Assembly: GCA_024280195.1 (NCBI GenBank)
Contig: JAJRQP010000158.1
Location: 1-13,932 of the forward strand
Direction of reading: 5' to 3'
DNA: 13,932 nucleotides
Source of the DNA: Bacteroidota bacterium
GTDB taxonomy: Bacteria; Bacteroidota; Bacteroidia; Flavobacteriales_D; Crocinitomicaceae
The position numbers and the translations under genes are program-made. Under the pieces are notes generated by a model. It searched no databases. It was not told the origin of the DNA and saw nothing but the letters and a program-made list of their open reading frames with translations. Below are positions 6,463-13,932 of this stretch, one piece after another. Numbering within the stretch: position 1 is the stretch's first letter; each line of letters begins with the position of its first letter.

Positions 6463-9400
6463 ATGGATGTTAAAAGTCTAAAAGCATCTTTTTCCGAGCT
6501 TGAACAAATTGGTGCAACAGCCAATCAATTACAAATCATAGGTTCAAAAATTAACTGGACAGGAATCATAGGTTCCTCAAAATCTATTTGCGCATCTTGT
6601 GTTGTCGAACAAGCTCCAGGAAACCATGTTTTCATTCTCGAAGATAAAGAACAAGCAGCTTATTTTCTCAATGATTTAGAAGGTATTAACCCGAAGAATA
6701 CGAATATTCTTTTCTTCCCAGCATCGTATCGCGTTCCTTATGAATTGGAGAAAACTGACAATGCAAACGTTGTTGCAAGAGCAGAAGTCCTTGATAAAGT
6801 TGCAAAAAATAAAAACACATGGATTGTTACTTATCCAAAGGCATTAATAGAGAAAATTCCTTCTAAAAAAGTATTGGCAAAAAGCACTCTCAAAGTAGAG
6901 GTTAACAAAACGTACTCGATTGATTTTATCAATGAAACATTGATGGATGTTGGGTTTGATAGGGTTGATTTCGTTTACGAACCGGGGCAATTCTCTATTC
7001 GTGGTGGAATTATTGACGTTTTTTCTTTCTCCAATGACCATCCTTTTAGAATAGAGTTTTTTGGCGATGATGTAGAGAGTATACGAACGTTTGATGCAAG
7101 TACGCAGTTGTCAATAAACACGCATAAGCACTTTAACATTGTTCCAAACATTCAGGGAGGAATGGTGAAAGAGGGAAATGCGACATTTTTTGAATTTGTA
7201 GGAGAAACAGCGACTATATGGGTCAACTCTGTCGAGCATTCTACCGATAAAATTAGCAAAGAATATAAGAAGGCGGTAAAGATTTTTGATGCACTTGAAC
7301 GAACAACTACTCCCACAATCCCTTCGGAATTATTTTTGCATCCATCTGATTTAGAGAAAACATTAGAAAGAATGTCTGTGGTAGAATTTGGAAGCGACAA
7401 CCATTTTAAAAATGGAGAACAATTCTCTTTCAACTTTAAACCGCAACCAAGTTTCAATAAGAATTTTGACTTACTCACAGAGGATTTAAACGCAAGAAAA
7501 GGGAATGGATATACCAACCTTATCTTTTCGAACCAACCCAAGCAAATAGATCGACTTTCGCAAATATTTGAAGACATGGAGGTCAATGTCGAGTTCAATC
7601 CAATTCACATCGCTTTGCACGAAGGGTTTATTTCTCCTGAGAATAAATTAACCTGTTTTACCGATCATCAAATCTTTGAACGTTATCATCGTTTTCGATT
7701 AAAAGAAGGTTTCAGACAAGCGAAGCAGGCGCTAACTCTGAAAGAATTATACAACTTACAACGTGGTGATTATGTGACACATATCGATCATGGAGTTGGT
7801 AAATTCTCGGGACTAGAAACAATAGATGTTAACGGGAAACCACAAGAGGCGATTCGTTTAATTTACAAGGACAATGACGTTCTCTACGTTGGAATTCACT
7901 CTCTGCATCGTATTTCCAAGTTTACGGGCAAGGACGGTTCTGTTCCAAAAATGAACAAGCTTGGAACGCAAACGTGGGCAACCTTAAAGAAAAAAACCAA
8001 GAAGAAAATCAAGGAATTAGCCTTTGATTTGATCAAGTTATACGCAAAAAGAAAAAGTCAACCGGGATTTGCTTTTTCTCCAGATTCTTATTTACAAAAT
8101 GAATTGGAAGCGTCCTTCATGTTTGAAGACACGCCCGATCAATTAAAATCAACGATTGCTGTTAAGGAAGACATGGAATCCAAAACTCCGATGGACCGAT
8201 TGATTTGTGGAGATGTTGGCTTTGGAAAAACAGAGATTGCTGTTCGTGCTGCTTTTAAGGCAGTAACTGATAATAAACAAGTTGCTATTTTGGTTCCAAC
8301 AACCATTCTTTCTATGCAGCATTTTAGAAGTTTCAAAGAACGACTGAAAGACTTCCCTTGCACCATTGATTACATTAATCGTTTTAAATCGACCAAGGAA
8401 ACCTCAGAAACGTTAAAGAAATTAGCAGCAGGAGAAATCGACATTCTCATTGGAACACATGCCATTGCTTCTGACCGTGTTAAGTTCAAAGATTTAGGCT
8501 TAATGATTATTGATGAAGAACAGAAATTTGGGGTATCAGTAAAGGATAAATTAAAAACGCTTCGTGCAACAGTGGACACGCTGACGCTCACTGCTACTCC
8601 CATTCCTAGGACGTTGCAATTCTCACTGATGGGCGCAAGGGACTTGAGTATTATCAATACACCACCACCCAATAGGCAACCTGTTTTAACAGAAATAGTT
8701 GGATTCAACGAAGAAATGATTCGTGATGCCATTGCTTATGAAGTGAGCCGTGGAGGGCAAGTTTTCTTCGTGCATAATCGACTGCAAAACATCGCAGAAG
8801 TCTCAGGAATGATTCAGAGATTGTGTCCTGGTGTGCGTGTGGCAATTGGTCACGGACAAATGGACGGTAAGCAACTAGAGAAAATAATGATGGACTTCAT
8901 TAATCATGAATACGATGTGTTGTTGGCGACTACTATCATAGAATCTGGAATTGACATTGCGAATGCAAATACGATTATCATCAATAACGCACAGAATTTC
9001 GGAATAAGTGATTTGCATCAATTGCGAGGCCGTGTTGGTCGTTCTAATAAGAAAGCATTCTGTTATTTAATTGCTCCTCCTACAAGCGTGATGACACCCG
9101 AAGCAAGGAAACGTTTGGAAGCATTGGTTCAGTTCTCCGACTTAGGTTCTGGGTTCAACATTGCTATGAAAGATTTGGATATTCGTGGAGCAGGAAATAT
9201 GCTCGGCGGAGAACAAAGTGGGTTTATTTCTGACATTGGTTTTGAAATGTACCAAAAGATTCTCAACGAAGCAATGGATGAATTGAGAGAAAGTGAATTC
9301 AAAGAATTGTTTACCGATAGAAATTCTGACAACCTCACACAGTTTGTCAATGATTGCATTTTAGAAACGGATTTAGAGGTCAGAATTCCCGATGATTACA

Positions 9401-9798
9401 TCAACAATGTCGCAGAACGTTTGAGCATCTACCAACAAATGGACGGGTTAAAAGACGAGAAAGAACTCAATGCTTTTATTCCAGAATTGGAAGATCGTTT
9501 TGGACCAGTTCCAGCACAAGTGGAAGAACTTATTCTTTCTTTCCGATTGCGTTGGTTAGCAGAGAAATTGGGCATCGAAAAATTGGTATTAAAGTCGAAT
9601 AAGATGATTGGTTACTTTATCAAAAACCCACAATCAAAGTTTTATGAGTCTCCCGTTTTCACGAAAGTGTTGGATTATATGCAAAAACATCCTGCAGAAA
9701 TGAAATTAAGCGAGAAGAATGATAGGCTGAGGGTGATTTATGAGGGAGTGGTATCAATTGAAGATGCTTTTGGGAGGTTTGAGAAGGTGTTGAGTTGA
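6463..9798 (+). CDS. mfd: Transcription-repair coupling factor Mfd
   Basis: The 1111-residue protein is close to E. coli Mfd (1148). Mfd removes RNA polymerase stalled at DNA lesions and recruits UvrA to start nucleotide excision repair. The N-terminal UvrB-like region has a degenerate Walker A (GIIGSSKS, 34-41), as is normal in Mfd, and a UvrB-like segment FSIRGGIIDVFSFSNDHPF. The RNA polymerase-interacting (CarD-like) domain begins near 433 (RGDYVTHIDHGVGKF). The translocase motor has Walker A GDVGFGKTE (583-591), DEEQ (684-687), the TIIESGIDI motif and QLRGRVGRS (853-861). The C-terminal UvrA-regulating TRCF domain spans about 967-1065 (VRIPDDYINNVAERL, LEDRFGPVP). All ATPase motifs are intact and no frameshift is visible. 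Spacing to fbp is only 8 bp. Confidence 0.97.
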   Translation: MDVKSLKASFSELEQIGATANQLQIIGSKINWTGIIGSSKSICASCVVEQAPGNHVFILEDKEQAAYFLNDLEGINPKNTNILFFPASYRVPYELEKTDNANVVARAEVLDKVAKNKNTWIVTYPKALIEKIPSKKVLAKSTLKVEVNKTYSIDFINETLMDVGFDRVDFVYEPGQFSIRGGIIDVFSFSNDHPFRIEFFGDDVESIRTFDASTQLSINTHKHFNIVPNIQGGMVKEGNATFFEFVGETATIWVNSVEHSTDKISKEYKKAVKIFDALERTTTPTIPSELFLHPSDLEKTLERMSVVEFGSDNHFKNGEQFSFNFKPQPSFNKNFDLLTEDLNARKGNGYTNLIFSNQPKQIDRLSQIFEDMEVNVEFNPIHIALHEGFISPENKLTCFTDHQIFERYHRFRLKEGFRQAKQALTLKELYNLQRGDYVTHIDHGVGKFSGLETIDVNGKPQEAIRLIYKDNDVLYVGIHSLHRISKFTGKDGSVPKMNKLGTQTWATLKKKTKKKIKELAFDLIKLYAKRKSQPGFAFSPDSYLQNELEASFMFEDTPDQLKSTIAVKEDMESKTPMDRLICGDVGFGKTEIAVRAAFKAVTDNKQVAILVPTTILSMQHFRSFKERLKDFPCTIDYINRFKSTKETSETLKKLAAGEIDILIGTHAIASDRVKFKDLGLMIIDEEQKFGVSVKDKLKTLRATVDTLTLTATPIPRTLQFSLMGARDLSIINTPPPNRQPVLTEIVGFNEEMIRDAIAYEVSRGGQVFFVHNRLQNIAEVSGMIQRLCPGVRVAIGHGQMDGKQLEKIMMDFINHEYDVLLATTIIESGIDIANANTIIINNAQNFGISDLHQLRGRVGRSNKKAFCYLIAPPTSVMTPEARKRLEALVQFSDLGSGFNIAMKDLDIRGAGNMLGGEQSGFISDIGFEMYQKILNEAMDELRESEFKELFTDRNSDNLTQFVNDCILETDLEVRIPDDYINNVAERLSIYQQMDGLKDEKELNAFIPELEDRFGPVPAQVEELILSFRLRWLAEKLGIEKLVLKSNKMIGYFIKNPQSKFYESPVFTKVLDYMQKHPAEMKLSEKNDRLRVIYEGVVSIEDAFGRFEKVLS

Positions 9799-9833
9799 GA
9801 ATCATTATATTTATACTAGTTTAATCATAAATT

Positions 9834-10559
9834 ATGAAATCAAAAAACACCTTCAAAAAAAGTTGGAAACAATACCTGTTAGATTTTCTCATGCTTTTTT
9901 TGGCTGTAACACTAGGATTCTTTGCCGATAGTTTACGAGAAAAAAAATCAGAAAGAGCTAAAGAAAAAGCTTACATCGTTTCAATGATTGAAGATGCTAA
10001 AACAGATAAAGAAAACATAAGAAAATCAATTAGCGCGAATCAAACACGAATCAAGCACTTAGACTCTCTATCCAATTTATGTGTTAATTATACGAATACA
10101 AATAATGATGTAAAACTATATCAACATTATCATCATGGTTTGGTGCATCCCGATGTTATTAGCCCTACAGAAAGAACGATTCAACAGCTGAACAATGCTG
10201 GGGGAATGCGTCTAATTGAAAATAAAACGGTTGTGGGGCTTATTATTGCTTATAATGACCAGGCGAAAAAACTATATGCGCAACAAAAATTTTACGAACA
10301 CTATCAAAACAAATCCATTGACAAGGCAGTTCAATTGTTTAACTTTAATCTATTTAACTTTAAAACAGCAAGGAAAAACATAAAAAAAAAGAACCCCCCA
10401 CTTCTTCTTAAAAAAGATAAAAGTGAAATCATTGAGTTTGGAAATGTTGTGTTAATTTATGAAGGAGTTGTGATTTATTATACTGAACTCTTAAAACAGA
10501 TGCATGTTAAAGCAGATGAATTAATCTCTGTTTTAGAAAAAGAATATGAAATAGAGTAA
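9834..10559 (+). CDS. Hypothetical protein with one N-terminal membrane span
   Basis: I do not recognise a named family with certainty; the layout resembles small Bacteroidota membrane proteins of the DUF6090 type. The 241-residue product starts with a basic segment (MKSKNTFKKSWKQ) and one membrane span at about 13-31 (YLLDFLMLFLAVTLGFFAD). A highly charged region SLREKKSERAKEKAYI follows, then a mostly helical, soluble part with no catalytic motif. By the positive-inside rule the N-terminus is cytoplasmic and the body is periplasmic. A lysine-rich stretch (KKNIKKKNPP region) is encoded by an A9 run and a C6 run at 10382-10399. The gene is 35 bp after mfd and 14 bp before a glycosyltransferase, and it may share an mRNA with the latter. 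Confidence 0.7.
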   Translation: MKSKNTFKKSWKQYLLDFLMLFLAVTLGFFADSLREKKSERAKEKAYIVSMIEDAKTDKENIRKSISANQTRIKHLDSLSNLCVNYTNTNNDVKLYQHYHHGLVHPDVISPTERTIQQLNNAGGMRLIENKTVVGLIIAYNDQAKKLYAQQKFYEHYQNKSIDKAVQLFNFNLFNFKTARKNIKKKNPPLLLKKDKSEIIEFGNVVLIYEGVVIYYTELLKQMHVKADELISVLEKEYEIE

Positions 10560-10573
10560 AACCCTTTTACCCC

Positions 10574-11689
10574 ATGCCTAAAGCAATCGTTTCTGTAACC
10601 AATGACCTCTACACCGATAACCGTGTACACAAAGTCTGCACCTTCTTGCACCAGCAAGGATACGATGTTTTACTCGTCGGTAGAAATCGAAAAAACAGTC
10701 TTCCTCTAGAAAAACGCGTTTACAAAACAAAGCGGATGAAACTCCTATTTGAAACAGGTGCAAAGTTCTACGCAGCATACAACATAAGGCTTTTCGCACT
10801 GCTTGTGTTCCGAAAGGTGGATCTTTTAGTGGCTAATGATTTAGACACTTTACTGGCAAACCATGTTGCGAAGAAGTTCAAGCGAAAAACAAGATTAGTC
10901 TATGATTCTCACGAATATTTTACCGAAGTCCCGGAATTAACGAGTCGTCCAAAAGTACAAAAAGTATGGTTGAAAATTGAGCGAATGATTTTTCCTAAAT
11001 TAGAAACAATTTACACCGTGAATGATTCTATTGCTAAAATTTACAGTGACTTATACAACAAAGACGTGCAAGTAATTCGCAATATTTCTCCTTTGTGGAA
11101 ACCGAAGGAATTGTTGACTAAAAAGGAATTAGAAATCCCTGAAAATAAAAACCTCCTCATTCTACAAGGAGCTGGAATTAACATTGACCGAGGAGCGGAA
11201 GAAGCCGTTGAGGCGATGCAACAAATAGATGCTGTTTTGATGGTTGTTGGCGATGGTGATGTCGTTCCACAACTGAAAGAACGGGTCAAAGAATTGCAAT
11301 TGGAAAACAAGGTGCTATTCTTTGGGAAGAAACCATACGATGTTATGATGAATTATACCCACTACGCATCCATTGGTCTGACCTTGGATAAACCAACCAA
11401 TCTCAACTATAAATTATCGCTGCCAAATAAAGTGTTTGATTACATGCACACACAAACGGCAGTTGTTGCCACAAATATCAAAGAGGTTGCGAATGTGGTT
11501 AGAAAAAACAATATCGGAGAAATCATCGAAGATTTTAGCGTTGATAATTTATCCAAAACCATCAATGAACTATTTGCCAATAAATCACGTTTAGAAGAAT
11601 GCATAGCGAATTGTAAAATTGCTTCGCAAACCGAAAATTGGGAAAATGAAACCAAAATTTTGGAGTTGATTTACCCTAGCGTGAAATAA
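10574..11689 (+). CDS. GT4-like glycosyltransferase
   Basis: The 371-residue protein has the two-Rossmann-domain (GT-B) layout of family 4 glycosyltransferases, which transfer a sugar from a nucleotide-sugar donor to a glycan or lipid acceptor at the cytoplasmic side of the membrane. The N-terminal acceptor domain has VTNDLYTDNRVHKV (8-21), DLLVANDLDTLLA (83-95) and YDSHEYFTEVPEL (110-122). The C-terminal donor domain has LILQGAGINIDRGAEEAVEAM (195-215), MVVGDGDVVPQL (223-234) and LSLPNKVFDYMHTQTAVVAT (281-300). Donor and acceptor cannot be assigned. It starts 14 bp after the membrane protein gene. A second glycosyltransferase follows 243 bp later on the same strand, which suggests a small surface-polysaccharide or glycolipid locus. 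Confidence 0.85.
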   Translation: MPKAIVSVTNDLYTDNRVHKVCTFLHQQGYDVLLVGRNRKNSLPLEKRVYKTKRMKLLFETGAKFYAAYNIRLFALLVFRKVDLLVANDLDTLLANHVAKKFKRKTRLVYDSHEYFTEVPELTSRPKVQKVWLKIERMIFPKLETIYTVNDSIAKIYSDLYNKDVQVIRNISPLWKPKELLTKKELEIPENKNLLILQGAGINIDRGAEEAVEAMQQIDAVLMVVGDGDVVPQLKERVKELQLENKVLFFGKKPYDVMMNYTHYASIGLTLDKPTNLNYKLSLPNKVFDYMHTQTAVVATNIKEVANVVRKNNIGEIIEDFSVDNLSKTINELFANKSRLEECIANCKIASQTENWENETKILELIYPSVK

Positions 11690-11766
11690 TCCTGTTTTCC
11701 TCGAAGCAAGATTTTAGGTTGTGCATTCGTAAATTAAATGGGTACCAAAACACCGCAAAATTCGTG

Positions 11767-11808
11767 ATTTTACACAACTGTTTGACCGCAGGGAGTTTTG
11801 TGTAAAAT
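11767..11808. repeat. Perfect 11-bp inverted repeat (ATTTTACACAA / TTGTGTAAAAT)
   Basis: The arms are at 11767-11777 and 11798-11808, separated by 20 bp that contain GACCGCAGGGAG. An alternative fold pairs AACT (11776-11779) with AGTT (11794-11797) and bulges two T residues, which would extend the stem. CTG/CAG (11778-11780 and 11789-11791) could also form a small inner stem. No T-run follows on either strand, so a terminator role is unlikely. It could be a protein-binding palindrome, an RNA stem or part of a repeat. Confidence 0.6.
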
Positions 11809-11863
11809 AGAATTGAGGATGATTTTGGTCGTTGAATTTATGCAGCACTAGACTTTTTTGCTA

Positions 11864-11888
11864 ACTTTTTTTGGCAATGAAAAAAAGT
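11864..11888. repeat. Perfect 9-bp A/T-rich inverted repeat (ACTTTTTTT / AAAAAAAGT)
   Basis: The arms at 11864-11872 and 11880-11888 flank the 7-nt loop GGCAATG. The stem is almost all A-T, and it lacks the GC-rich base and trailing T-run of a terminator. A further ACTTTTTT at 11852-11859 could pair with the same right arm, so two mutually exclusive folds are possible. Confidence 0.55.
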
Positions 11889-11932
11889 GGAAAGAAAAAA
11901 GAGTGTATTTTAGCGAAAGAATTTAATAATAA

Positions 11933-13054
11933 TTGAAACAAAAAAACCTCCATATCATCTCCTTCGACGTTCCTTTCCCTGCTGATTATGGAGGAGTAAT
12001 TGACGTCTTTTACCGCATTGTTGCGCTGCATAAATTAGGTTATAAAATCACCTTGCATTGCTTCGATTATGGTCGTGGCAAACAACAAGAATTAGAACAG
12101 TATTGTGAGCAAGTTTTTTACTACAAACGCAGAAAATTAACCGCCCTTTTTGCTAAAGAACCTTACATTGTTGCATCCAGAAAAGTGCCTCAATTATTAG
12201 AGAATTTACTACAAGACGATGCGCCTATTCTCTTTGAAGGCTTACACACTTGTGGTTTCTTAAATGACAAAAACCTCAAAAAAAGGTTGAAAATTGCGAG
12301 AATGCATAATGTTGAACACGATTATTACGCAGAATTAGCAAAAAAAAGCAAAGGGTGGAAAAAGATGTTCTTCAAAAGGGAAGCTAAAAAGCTACAGAAA
12401 TTTGAACCCGTTCTTGCAGAAGCAAATCACATTTTGGCGATTCAACAGAACGATACTTTACACTTCAAAAGCTATTCAAAAAGCGTTCATTTATTAACGG
12501 CGTCTATGCCGAAATTAGAACTAAAATTCAATCCAAATACAGAAGGGTTTTGTCTATTTCACGGCAATCTTTCTGTCGCTGAAAATGAAAATGCACTGAT
12601 GTGGATTATTAGCAAAGTCACTTTTCCAAAAGGATTGTTATTTGTTGTTGCAGGAAAAACCCCATCGGCTAACTTAAAGTCAATTTGCGCGCAATTAGAA
12701 ATTGAATTAATTGCCAATCCATCGGATGAGGAAATGAAAAATTTGATTCAATCGGCAAGAATTCATTTGTTATATACAGAACAAGCAACGGGATTGAAAT
12801 TGAAATTACTCAACGCTTTATCTTCTTCGGGACATGTTCTTCTGAATGATAAAATGATTGCAGGAACAAATTTAGAAGAACTATGTATTCTTGCAAATTC
12901 TCCAGAAGAATATACACAAGAACTAAATAACTTAACGGAAAACTCGCTTTTAGAAAAAGATTTCAAAAAACGAAAAGACTTCCTTCAAGAGCAATTTGAT
13001 ACAGAAAAGAATTGTAAAAGGGTGTTTGACTTAATTATTCAAGGTTCCGAATAA
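11933..13054 (+). CDS. Putative glycosyltransferase (GT-B fold, GT4-like), TTG start
   Basis: The 373-residue product resembles GT-B glycosyltransferases of surface-polysaccharide loci. The N-terminal domain has an early beta strand and a glycine-rich turn (IISFDVPFPADYGGVIDVFY, 8-27), a LFEGLHTCGF-like strand near 100, and RMHNVEHDYYAELA (123-136). The C-terminal domain has FHGNLSVAENENALMW (209-224), FVVAGKTP and TGLKLKLLNALSSSG (286-300), a position that normally contacts the nucleotide-sugar. The start is a TTG at 11933: a TAA stop lies directly upstream in frame (11930-11932), and there is no in-frame ATG before the first Rossmann strand. The last 20 bp overlap the tail of the convergent minus-strand gene. 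Donor and acceptor are unknown; family assignment is weaker than for the preceding gene. Confidence 0.75.
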   Translation: MKQKNLHIISFDVPFPADYGGVIDVFYRIVALHKLGYKITLHCFDYGRGKQQELEQYCEQVFYYKRRKLTALFAKEPYIVASRKVPQLLENLLQDDAPILFEGLHTCGFLNDKNLKKRLKIARMHNVEHDYYAELAKKSKGWKKMFFKREAKKLQKFEPVLAEANHILAIQQNDTLHFKSYSKSVHLLTASMPKLELKFNPNTEGFCLFHGNLSVAENENALMWIISKVTFPKGLLFVVAGKTPSANLKSICAQLEIELIANPSDEEMKNLIQSARIHLLYTEQATGLKLKLLNALSSSGHVLLNDKMIAGTNLEELCILANSPEEYTQELNNLTENSLLEKDFKKRKDFLQEQFDTEKNCKRVFDLIIQGSE

Positions 13055-13490
13055 GATTCTTGAATATTGATACTTGCATTAAAACTATAAAAAACTGATA
13101 CGCTAGAAAGAGTATTAAAGAAATATACATCATTGTATAATTCATGACTAATAAATCAATCACAATAAACAAGAATGTTAAAGCAACTGGCACAGGATGT
13201 ACGATTCTATAGTTTATGGTTATTAATGACTCATCAAGCAAGTTAGCATTAACCTTTTCAAATTTAATTGAAATGCGATTACTCAAAAGAAATGGGTTGT
13301 AGAACAAATGTTGTAGAAAGTGAGTTTTAAACTTAATGACTATAGCAGAAGTCTCGTTTCTTTGTAATAATTTCACTCCTTGACTTAACATAAAATCACG
13401 AGTTTTGTCTTTTAACAACCCATAATTGGAATTTGCAATCGGTAATGAATGGGAAAAGTCTGTAAAAAATATTTTAGGCTGTACCTTCAT
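13035..13490 (-). CDS. Hypothetical protein with two C-terminal membrane spans
   Basis: I do not recognise this 151-residue protein. Residues 1-95 look soluble, mixing beta and helix (KIFFTDFSHSLPIANSNYG, then a region ISIKFEKVNANLLDESLITINYR). Two hydrophobic spans at about 99-116 and 119-141 are joined by a very short turn, forming a hairpin in the membrane, and a basic tail (KNLIRNLE) follows. The ATG (minus strand at 13490) lies 9 bp after the stop of the PPK2-family gene, so the two are very probably one operon. Its 3' end overlaps the last 20 bp of the convergent glycosyltransferase gene. No catalytic motif is visible. Confidence 0.72.
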   Translation of the reverse strand: MKVQPKIFFTDFSHSLPIANSNYGLLKDKTRDFMLSQGVKLLQRNETSAIVIKFKTHFLQHLFYNPFLLSNRISIKFEKVNANLLDESLITINYRIVHPVPVALTFLFIVIDLLVMNYTMMYISLILFLAYQFFIVLMQVSIFKNLIRNLE

Positions 13491-13499
13491 TACACAAGA

Positions 13500-13932
13500 C
13501 TACTTTCCAAACCTTTCACTCTCCAGCCCTGGAAACTGTGGATTCATTTCTTTCAACGCATCCCTCAAAATTGCTGCAACAGTATATAATTTCGTCCAGT
13601 TTTTATCACAAGGAATGATGTGCCAAGGAACGGTGTTGCATTTTTCAAAAATCGTTTCATACACCTCCATAAACTCAGTCCAGTGTTCTCTCGTTGCCCA
13701 ATCGCCATCGCTATGTTTCCAATTCTTCTCTGGAGTTTCAATTCGCTCACGCAATTTTAAACCTTGTTTTTCATAGCTGAGGTTCAAATAACATTTAATG
13801 ATTTTAGTACCATTTTCCTCCAGATACTTTTCAAACTGATTGATTTGATTATAACGTTTTTCGATGGTTGCATCATCTAAGAACCCATAAACAGAAGGAA
13901 CTAATATGTCTTCGTAATGCGAGCGATTGAAA
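13500..13932 (-). CDS. PPK2-family polyphosphate kinase (C-terminal part, 5' end outside window)
   Basis: The minus-strand frame is open to the window edge, giving 143 visible residues. The leucine codon TTG at 13787 is internal and not the start. The first visible residues are FNRSHYEDILVP, the conserved core that follows the Walker B region of PPK2 enzymes. INQFEKYLEENGTKIIKCYLNLS and a basic lid-like segment (KLRERIETPEKNWKH) follow, then DWATREHWTEFMEVYE, WHIIPCDKNWTKLYTV and a short tail. PPK2 enzymes move phosphate between polyphosphate and nucleotides. The NRSHYED form resembles subgroups that phosphorylate AMP and ADP, but substrate choice cannot be settled from a fragment. The Walker A motif must lie beyond the window. 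A small membrane protein gene follows after 9 bp. Confidence 0.88.
   Translation of the reverse strand, partial: FNRSHYEDILVPSVYGFLDDATIEKRYNQINQFEKYLEENGTKIIKCYLNLSYEKQGLKLRERIETPEKNWKHSDGDWATREHWTEFMEVYETIFEKCNTVPWHIIPCDKNWTKLYTVAAILRDALKEMNPQFPGLESERFGK

Larger units (their letters stand above)
11690..11932. other. Non-coding intergenic block with two inverted repeats
   Basis: This 243-bp gap separates two glycosyltransferase genes. No frame has a convincing coding signal; short frames on both strands are interrupted by stops. It contains a perfect 11-bp inverted repeat at 11767-11808, a perfect 9-bp inverted repeat with A/T arms at 11864-11888, and a second ACTTTTTT copy at 11852-11859. 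Neither hairpin is followed by a T-run, so they are not classic terminators. A weak -7-like box TATTTTAG lies at 11906-11913, just before the downstream TTG start. From memory, similar-looking spacers occur between genes in other flavobacteria, which would make this a dispersed repeat or an RNA element; I could not check that. Confidence 0.45.

Noticed and set aside
7152..8732. Several minus-strand open frames of 75-148 codons inside mfd
   Set aside because: They are antisense shadows of an intact, well-conserved Mfd frame and have no recognisable domains.
9806..9813. TATATTTA as a -7 promoter box before the 241-residue membrane protein gene
   Set aside because: The last base deviates from consensus and the nearest TTG motifs are only 8-13 bp upstream, too close for a -33 element.
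11840..11923. Possible short frame through the A/T-rich inverted repeat (reading TFLLTFFGNEKK...)
   Set aside because: It has no start codon in frame after the preceding stop and its composition simply reflects the T and A runs.
13426..13776. Plus-strand open frame of 116 codons
   Set aside because: It runs antisense across the PPK2-family gene and the start of the membrane protein gene, whose minus-strand frames show clear family motifs or membrane spans.

Overview
The window is an AT-rich chromosomal stretch from a member of the Bacteroidota, most likely a flavobacterium-like marine or freshwater species (order Flavobacteriales is an inference). Three things point there. Two genes end in a type IX secretion (T9SS) type A sorting domain with the VYPNP/IYPNP signature. 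One promoter matches the Bacteroidota consensus (TTG, 20-bp spacer, TAnnTTTG). Gene starts are preceded by A/T-rich leaders without a clear Shine-Dalgarno sequence. I saw no tRNA, rRNA, CRISPR array, insertion sequence or phage gene.

Layout. 1-908: 3' part of a secreted, repeat-containing T9SS protein, closed by a hairpin terminator. 991-2885: an aminotransferase and a nitrilase-family amidase in overlapping frames, a pair expected to act together on 2-oxo acids and their amides (glutamine transaminase plus omega-amidase, or methionine transamination). 2913-4971: a T9SS cargo protein of 639 residues with its own consensus promoter and a strong terminator. 4972-5394: a small YqaA/DedA-like membrane protein whose ATG directly follows that terminator's T-run. 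5447-9798: fbp (gluconeogenesis) and mfd (transcription-coupled repair), 8 bp apart. 9834-10559: an unrecognised single-span membrane protein. 10574-13054: two GT4-like glycosyltransferases separated by a 243-bp non-coding block with two perfect inverted repeats. 13035-13932, minus strand: the 3' part of a PPK2-family polyphosphate kinase followed 9 bp later by an unrecognised two-span membrane protein, converging on the second glycosyltransferase with a 20-bp tail overlap.

Most of the window is ordinary core and surface-protein content. I found no convincing new multi-gene system. The points most worth a second look are the structured block between the glycosyltransferases (11690-11932), the abrupt change in asparagine codon choice at the sorting domain of the 639-residue protein, the terminator that abuts a start codon at 4972, and the unrecognised membrane protein paired with PPK2.
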